Position numbers and translations under genes: made by a program. Positions 6,660 through 10,270 of a stretch of DNA of 10,270 nucleotides are shown one piece after another; within the stretch, counting starts at the first letter, position 1; every line of letters begins with the position of its first letter. Source of the stretch: CALGSZ01 sp042408955 (GTDB taxonomy: Bacteria > Chloroflexota > Chloroflexia > Thermomicrobiales > UBA6265); assembly GCA_042408955.1 (NCBI GenBank), contig JBHOQQ010000068.1, positions 1 through 10,270 on the forward strand. The letters are read 5' to 3'. Below the pieces are notes generated by a model. That model searched no databases, was not told where the DNA came from, and was given only the letters and a program-made list of their open reading frames with translations.

Positions 6660-7268
6660 TCATTCGCCAATCGGTGAAGGGGTAGCCGGGTGCTCGATTC
6701 CAGCGGCAAGTTCAAGCTGCACCAGTGCGTTGCTGAGATCGCCGGCCCCGCTGGTCATGACGGGGATCGCCGTCGCGACCCGCTCCCAGTCCAATCGCAG
6801 GAGCCCGGTTTGAGCCTCATCCATCGCTTGCCGCACGGCGGCGATCCCTTGCCGGTACTGGTTGATCGCCTTTGCAAACCGCGGCGGCGGCGCATGCTCC
6901 TGGAGATAGCGATCGATCTCACTGCTGAGATCGCGAATCCGATTGCGATGCCGCTGAAACGCGAAGAGATTCCGGCTCTTCGACCGGCCGAGTTCCGCCG
7001 CCGCGCTCGCCTCCACTGTCAACGCACGCAACCGGGGGTCGAGGTACGCGTAGAATGCTGCCTCGTCCGGTGACAGTTCCTGCCGTGGTGACACCGGCGT
7101 GCCAACATCCGGCTCGCTCCCTGGCCACCCGGCGCGCCAAGTCACGACGATCAGCACCATGGCAATGGCAGCAGCCACCGCGGTGACCAGCCAGAAGCGG
7201 CTCCGGCGCGGCTGCGCTTGGGCTCCGATGCTTGGTCGTACTCCGCTCGTCCCATCGCGTTCCAGCAT
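6660..7268 (-). CDS. Unknown single-pass membrane-anchored helical protein
   Basis: A 202-residue protein with a short cytoplasmic N-terminus, a basic PRRSR stretch (20-24), one membrane segment (about 25-44, FWLVTAVAAAIAMVLIVVTW) and a soluble part that should face outside by the positive-inside rule. After a Pro/Gly linker (45-65), residues 66-190 look almost wholly alpha-helical with heptad-like spacing and several arginines (RHRNRIRDLSSEIDRYL, 106-122), suggesting a helical bundle or coiled coil. There is no cysteine and no recognised motif. The start is set by GGGAG (7279-7275) six bases before the ATG. The frame stays open far upstream to 8744, but that part is antisense to glgE and is not believed. 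It is divergent from glgE and 104 bp upstream of glgX on the same strand; a role in envelope or glycan metabolism would be a guess. Confidence 0.72.
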   Translation of the reverse strand: MLERDGTSGVRPSIGAQAQPRRSRFWLVTAVAAAIAMVLIVVTWRAGWPGSEPDVGTPVSPRQELSPDEAAFYAYLDPRLRALTVEASAAAELGRSKSRNLFAFQRHRNRIRDLSSEIDRYLQEHAPPPRFAKAINQYRQGIAAVRQAMDEAQTGLLRLDWERVATAIPVMTSGAGDLSNALVQLELAAGIEHPATPSPIGE

Positions 7269-7274
7269 GGCTGG

Positions 7275-7279
7275 CTCCC
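7275..7279 (-). promoter_or_regulatory. Ribosome binding site deciding the membrane-protein start
   Basis: GGGAG on the minus strand lies six bases before the ATG at 7268. It picks this start out of a very long open frame that otherwise runs antisense through glgE. Confidence 0.6.
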
Positions 7280-7309
7280 ATTTGCCAGAGCGAGCCGCGG
7301 CTGGCGCGG

Positions 7310-7339
7310 TTGCGCTGGTGGCCGCTCGCTCGCTATGCT
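7310..7339 (+). promoter_or_regulatory. Weak promoter candidate for glgE
   Basis: TTGCGC (7310-7315), an 18-bp spacer and TATGCT (7334-7339) is the best sigma70-like pair in the 144-bp divergent region. It would give a leader of about 67 nt before the glgE GTG. The -35 matches at only 3 of 6 positions, so this is tentative. Confidence 0.28.
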
Positions 7340-7400
7340 CGGTCGCACGCTCCCCGTGCTGCAAGGGGCCGTGCATCAACGCAGCGCCCGCTCGCAATTC

Positions 7401-7406
7401 AGGAGG
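7401..7406 (+). promoter_or_regulatory. Strong Shine-Dalgarno deciding the glgE start
   Basis: AGGAGG is a full-length Shine-Dalgarno six bases before the GTG at 7413. It fixes the GlgE start, although the frame is open back to 7218. Confidence 0.85.
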
Positions 7407-7412
7407 CGATCC

Positions 7413-9443
7413 GTGACGACACTCAAGGCCACACCAGAAGCAACCCAGGCGACCATCTCCTTCCCGGCCACCGAAGCGCCGCCGAGCAGCGTGATCATCG
7501 AGCACGTCTGGCCCGAGCTTGATTGTGGCCGGTATCCCGTCAAGCGCGAGGTTGGCGATGTCCTGGAGGTGTGGGCCGATATCTTCAAAGATGGCCATGA
7601 CAAGATCGCGGCCGTCCTCCGGTATCGCCGCTGGGATGAGGCGACGTGGCACGAAACCGAGATGCACCTCGTCGATAACGACCGGTGGCGCGGGTCGTTC
7701 CCGCTCACCGAAAATACGCGGTATCGCTACACGATCGAGGCGTTCCCCGACCGGTTCGCAACCTGGCGGGACGAACTGCGAAAAAAGCATGAGGCTGACT
7801 TGGACGTCAGCACCGAGCTTCTCGAAGGCCAGCTTATTGTTGAGGAAGCCATGAGCCGCGCTGGCGCAGACGCCGCTGTGCTGCGCGCCATCCTCGCGGA
7901 AGCGAGCGCCGCGCCGAATCAGGCTGAGGCCGTCTCGATCATGCTTTCGGACCGGCTGAACGAACTTATGCGACGCTACCGCTCCCGCGCCGGTGGCCGC
8001 GTCTATGAAAAAGAGCTTGAGGTAGTGGTCGACCGGGTTCGCGCTCGCTTCGCGGCTTGGTACGAGCTCTTTCCTCGGTCGGCTGGCAAGGTACCAGGGA
8101 AAAGCGGCACGTTCGACGACGTCATAAACCGGCTGCCGGACATCGCCGCGATGGGCTTCGATGTGCTCTATTTCCCCCCGGTCCACCCCATCGGCCGCAC
8201 GAACCGCAAGGGTCGCAACAACACGCTCAACGCCGGACCCGATGACCCCGGCGTGCCGTACGCGATCGGCAACGAGCTCGGTGGGCACGATGCGATCGAG
8301 CCAAGCCTCGGGACGTTTGAGGATTTCCATCGCCTCGTCCGGGCGGCCCGCGAGCACGGCATCGAGATCGCGCTCGACTTTGCGATCCAGGCTTCGCCAG
8401 ATCACCCATGGGTCAAGGAGCACCCAGAATGGTTCCACATCCGGCCCGATGGCACCATCAAATACGCGGAGAACCCGCCGAAGAAGTACGAGGACATTTA
8501 TCCGCTGAATTTCAATACGCCGGATTGGAAAAACCTGTGGCTGGAAATGCGCAGGATCATCCTCTTCTGGATCCGCCACGGCGTGAAAACGTTTCGCGTG
8601 GATAACCCCCACACCAAGCCGACCATCTTTTGGGAATGGCTTATCCGGGAAATCCAGCGCGAGCATCCGGATACGATCTTTCTCTCCGAGGCGTTCACGC
8701 GCCCGAAGGTGATGAAGGCCCTCGCGAAGGCTGGTTTTACCCAATCGTACACCTATTTTACTTGGCGCAATTTTAAGCAGGAGATCATTGAATACTTTAC
8801 TGAGCTAACCCAAACAGACGTGAAGGAATATCTGCGTGGCAACCTCTTCGTGAACACGCCGGACATCCTCCCTCACATCCTGCAGGTCGGCGGGAGACCG
8901 GCATTCAAGATGCGTCTCGTTCTGGCGGCGACGCTCTCCTCAGTCTATGGGATGTACAGCGGCTATGAGCTGTGCGAGAACACGGCCGTGCCCGGGAAGG
9001 AGGAATACCTCAACTCCGAGAAATATGAGTACAAGGTCTGGGATTGGGACCGACCCGGGAATATCAAGGACTTCGTCGCGAAAATTAACCGTATCCGCCG
9101 GGAGCACCCGGCCCTACACGAGTACGACAATCTTCGCTTCTACTGGGCCGACAACGACAATATCCTGTGCTATGGAAAGGCGACATCTGACCTGACGGAC
9201 GTGATCCTCGTCGTCGTGAATCTCGACCCATTCCAGCCGCACGAAACGATGATCCATTTCCCCATTCACGAGCTTGGTATCAGTGACGGCGAGCAGTATC
9301 AAGCAACAGACTTGATCAGCGGCGAGACGTATCTGTGGACCGGCGGCTCGCAATACGTGCGCCTCGATCCTCACATCGAGCCCGCCCACATCTTCCACCT
9401 GCGCCGCTGGGAGCACATTGATTACGTTGAACCGTGCTACTGA
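7413..9443 (+). CDS. glgE: Alpha-1,4-glucan:maltose-1-phosphate maltosyltransferase (GlgE)
   Basis: A 676-residue GH13_3 enzyme that transfers maltosyl units from alpha-maltose-1-phosphate to the non-reducing end of alpha-1,4-glucans, releasing phosphate, in the cytoplasm. The N-terminal beta-sandwich domain typical of GlgE covers about residues 25-125, followed by the helical insert and the catalytic barrel. Signature blocks are PPVHPIGRTNRKGRNNTL (about 255-272) with AGPDDPG just after, FRVDNPHTKP with the expected nucleophile Asp397, SEAFTRP with acid/base Glu426, and NTPDIL with Asp484. The 29-residue gap between nucleophile and acid/base equals that of the Streptomyces enzyme as I recall it (394/423). 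YSGYELCEN and the C-terminal beta domain complete it. The length is normal and nothing is missing. The start is a GTG behind a perfect AGGAGG. Maltose-1-phosphate normally comes from TreS plus maltokinase (Pep2) or from GlgM, none of which lies here. Confidence 0.96.
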   Translation: MTTLKATPEATQATISFPATEAPPSSVIIEHVWPELDCGRYPVKREVGDVLEVWADIFKDGHDKIAAVLRYRRWDEATWHETEMHLVDNDRWRGSFPLTENTRYRYTIEAFPDRFATWRDELRKKHEADLDVSTELLEGQLIVEEAMSRAGADAAVLRAILAEASAAPNQAEAVSIMLSDRLNELMRRYRSRAGGRVYEKELEVVVDRVRARFAAWYELFPRSAGKVPGKSGTFDDVINRLPDIAAMGFDVLYFPPVHPIGRTNRKGRNNTLNAGPDDPGVPYAIGNELGGHDAIEPSLGTFEDFHRLVRAAREHGIEIALDFAIQASPDHPWVKEHPEWFHIRPDGTIKYAENPPKKYEDIYPLNFNTPDWKNLWLEMRRIILFWIRHGVKTFRVDNPHTKPTIFWEWLIREIQREHPDTIFLSEAFTRPKVMKALAKAGFTQSYTYFTWRNFKQEIIEYFTELTQTDVKEYLRGNLFVNTPDILPHILQVGGRPAFKMRLVLAATLSSVYGMYSGYELCENTAVPGKEEYLNSEKYEYKVWDWDRPGNIKDFVAKINRIRREHPALHEYDNLRFYWADNDNILCYGKATSDLTDVILVVVNLDPFQPHETMIHFPIHELGISDGEQYQATDLISGETYLWTGGSQYVRLDPHIEPAHIFHLRRWEHIDYVEPCY

Positions 9444-9447
9444 CGCA

Positions 9448-9475
9448 GGGGCTGGGGAGGGGTTTGGGGCTAGGG
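9448..9475 (+). other. Strong G-quadruplex motif just after the glgE stop
   Basis: Four runs of four G (9448-9451, 9454-9457, 9459-9462, 9466-9469) are separated by loops of 2, 1 and 3 bases, with a fifth run of three G at 9473-9475. This meets strict quadruplex rules, including the four-tetrad form. It begins four bases after the glgE stop codon on the coding strand, so it would be present in the mRNA 3' end as well as in the DNA. Confidence 0.75.
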
Positions 9476-9560
9476 CTGGCTGATGCGCGACGGCTGCCTT
9501 ACCGCCCACAGGTCTGTCAAAGATTCTTGCGTGCATCTGCTGCCATGAAGCGGGCTTGCT

Positions 9561-9582
9561 GGGAATCAACCCCAGGGTTCCC
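9561..9582 (+). other. Weak stem-loop
   Basis: GGGAATC (9561-9567) can pair with GGTTCCC (9576-9582), including one G-T pair, around an 8-base loop. No T tract follows on the plus strand, so it is not a standard terminator. It directly precedes the heptamer repeat. Confidence 0.3.
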
Positions 9583-9584
9583 TT

Positions 9585-9612
9585 ACTCAGCACTCAGCAC
9601 CCAGCGCTCAGC
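9585..9612. repeat. Four tandem heptamers (ACTCAGC type)
   Basis: Two perfect copies of ACTCAGC are followed by ACCCAGC and GCTCAGC, each with one change, with no interruption. The repeat lies in non-coding DNA just before a -10-like hexamer. Tandem heptanucleotide repeats are known as a class in filamentous cyanobacteria. Whether this is a dispersed family in the present genome cannot be seen from one window. Confidence 0.8.
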
Positions 9613-9614
9613 AC

Positions 9615-9620
9615 GATAAT
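9615..9620 (+). promoter_or_regulatory. -10-like hexamer upstream of the dehydrogenase gene
   Basis: GATAAT matches TATAAT at 5 of 6 positions and would start transcription near 9627, about 60 nt before the dehydrogenase ATG. The expected -35 position falls within the heptamer repeat and does not match TTGACA, so either an activator or another sigma factor would be needed, or the match is chance. Confidence 0.25.
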
Positions 9621-9686
9621 GCGCACGGCGGTGCGGCGGCCAAAGCAGGTGCGCCAGCAAGCAATGATGTGGGAGGAGTATGAGCC

Positions 9687-10270
9687 ATGACGATGCGAAG
9701 CCGTGCAGTAGTTCTTCAAGCATTCAACGAGCCGTTGGTAATCGACGAGGCCGACGTGCCCGACCCAGAGCCCGAGGCTATCATCGCGCAGGTTATCTAC
9801 GGCGGCATCTGCGGTACTGATGTGCATCTGGCGCACGGCCATTTGCCGATACCGACGCCGGTCGTTCTCGGCCATGAAGCTGTCGGACGCGTCTGGAAGC
9901 TCGGCCAGCGCGTCACCACCGATTTCACCGGTACTCCGCTCCGCGAGGGCGATCTGATCGCTTGGGCTTCATCCATTCCTTGTGGCCGGTGTTACTGGTG
10001 CGTGATCGAGAAGGAGCGCACCCTCTGTGCCGACCGGAAGGTCTACGGCATCAACCAGCGTTGGGACACCTGGCCGCGCCTCTCCGGCGGCTGGGCGGAG
10101 TATGTCTATCTGCAACCCGGGTCGGCGGTCTTCCGCCTGCCAGACGGGGTAACCCCGGAGCAAGTGATCTCCCTCGGCTGCGCCGGGCCAACAACGGTGC
10201 ACGGCGTCCTTGAGATTACGGGCATTACCCCTGGCGAGACGGTCGTCGTCCAGGGGAGCGGTCCGGTCGG
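9687..10270 (+). CDS. Zinc-dependent alcohol dehydrogenase-like protein, partial at the 3' end
   Basis: The first 194 codons of a medium-chain dehydrogenase/reductase, which would oxidise an alcohol or polyol using NAD(P)+. The GroES-like domain has GGICGTDVH with catalytic zinc ligand Cys42, and GHEAVGRV with His63 and Glu64. Four structural-zinc cysteines are at 99, 102, 105 and 114. Cys165 in SLGCAGPTT fits the third catalytic zinc ligand, and the Rossmann fold begins at VVVQGSGPVG just before the window end. Substrate cannot be told: sequence similarity within this family crosses threonine, sorbitol and aromatic alcohol enzymes. The start is supported by GGGAGGAG (9671-9678) eight bases before the ATG. 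About half of the normal 340-390 residues is visible. The 243-bp gap after glgE suggests separate transcription. Confidence 0.92.
   Translation, partial: MTMRSRAVVLQAFNEPLVIDEADVPDPEPEAIIAQVIYGGICGTDVHLAHGHLPIPTPVVLGHEAVGRVWKLGQRVTTDFTGTPLREGDLIAWASSIPCGRCYWCVIEKERTLCADRKVYGINQRWDTWPRLSGGWAEYVYLQPGSAVFRLPDGVTPEQVISLGCAGPTTVHGVLEITGITPGETVVVQGSGPV

Larger units (their letters stand above)
9444..9686. other. Non-coding region between glgE and the dehydrogenase gene
   Basis: This 243-bp stretch has no credible gene. It holds, in order, a G-quadruplex motif, a weak stem-loop, four tandem heptamers, a -10-like hexamer and the Shine-Dalgarno of the dehydrogenase gene. The density of simple-sequence structure is unlike the rest of the window. 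No rho-independent terminator with a T tract was found. Confidence 0.6.

Noticed and set aside
7269..8744. Minus-strand frame open for about 490 codons upstream of the membrane-anchored protein gene
   Set aside because: It runs antisense through glgE, whose codons carry all the expected catalytic motifs. Long antisense frames are common in GC-rich genes. A good Shine-Dalgarno places the real start at 7268.
1..10270. A defence, mobile or CRISPR-type system
   Set aside because: No transposase, integrase, nuclease-helicase pair, toxin-antitoxin pair, spaced repeat array or terminal inverted repeats were seen; the genes are mostly metabolic housekeeping.

Overview
The window looks like chromosomal DNA from a GC-rich (about 60%) bacterium. 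Its gene set, with a bacterial translin, GlgE, OtsB and a secreted glutaminyl cyclase, is what I would expect of the Chloroflexota, perhaps a Thermomicrobia-like lineage. That placement is an inference from memory of families, not a measured match. There are no rRNA or tRNA genes, CRISPR arrays, insertion sequences or phage genes. Nearly all of the sequence is coding.

Layout. Positions 1-244 are non-coding and carry a short palindrome and a possible extended -10 promoter. A same-strand run follows: an unknown lipoprotein (245-937), trehalose-6-phosphate phosphatase OtsB (954-1802) and an exported glutaminyl-peptide cyclotransferase (1829-2671). It meets, tail to tail with a 7-bp gap, a minus-strand translin-family gene (2679-3425). 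A 356-bp divergent region (3426-3781), which may hold a small ORF, separates translin from a MarR-type regulator (3782-4381). The regulator meets, tail to tail with an 8-bp gap, the minus-strand glycogen debranching enzyme GlgX (4390-6555). Upstream of glgX on the same strand is an unknown membrane-anchored protein (6660-7268). It diverges from glgE, the maltose-1-phosphate maltosyltransferase gene (7413-9443). After glgE comes a 243-bp non-coding stretch with a strong G-quadruplex motif and four tandem heptamers. Last is the start of a zinc-dependent medium-chain dehydrogenase (9687 onward), cut by the window edge.

How the genes relate. OtsB (trehalose from trehalose-6-phosphate), GlgE (alpha-1,4-glucan from maltose-1-phosphate) and GlgX (removal of branches from glycogen) belong to the linked trehalose and glycogen network. 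The usual partners OtsA, TreS, maltokinase and GlgB are not in this window. The translin, MarR protein, lipoprotein and membrane-anchored protein have no clear link to that theme.

I found no convincing new multi-gene system. The best leads are the translin homologue, which keeps the paired glutamates of the TRAX nuclease centre; the unknown membrane-anchored protein between glgX and glgE; the possible small ORF sharing an ATGA overlap with marR; and the G-quadruplex plus heptamer repeat region.
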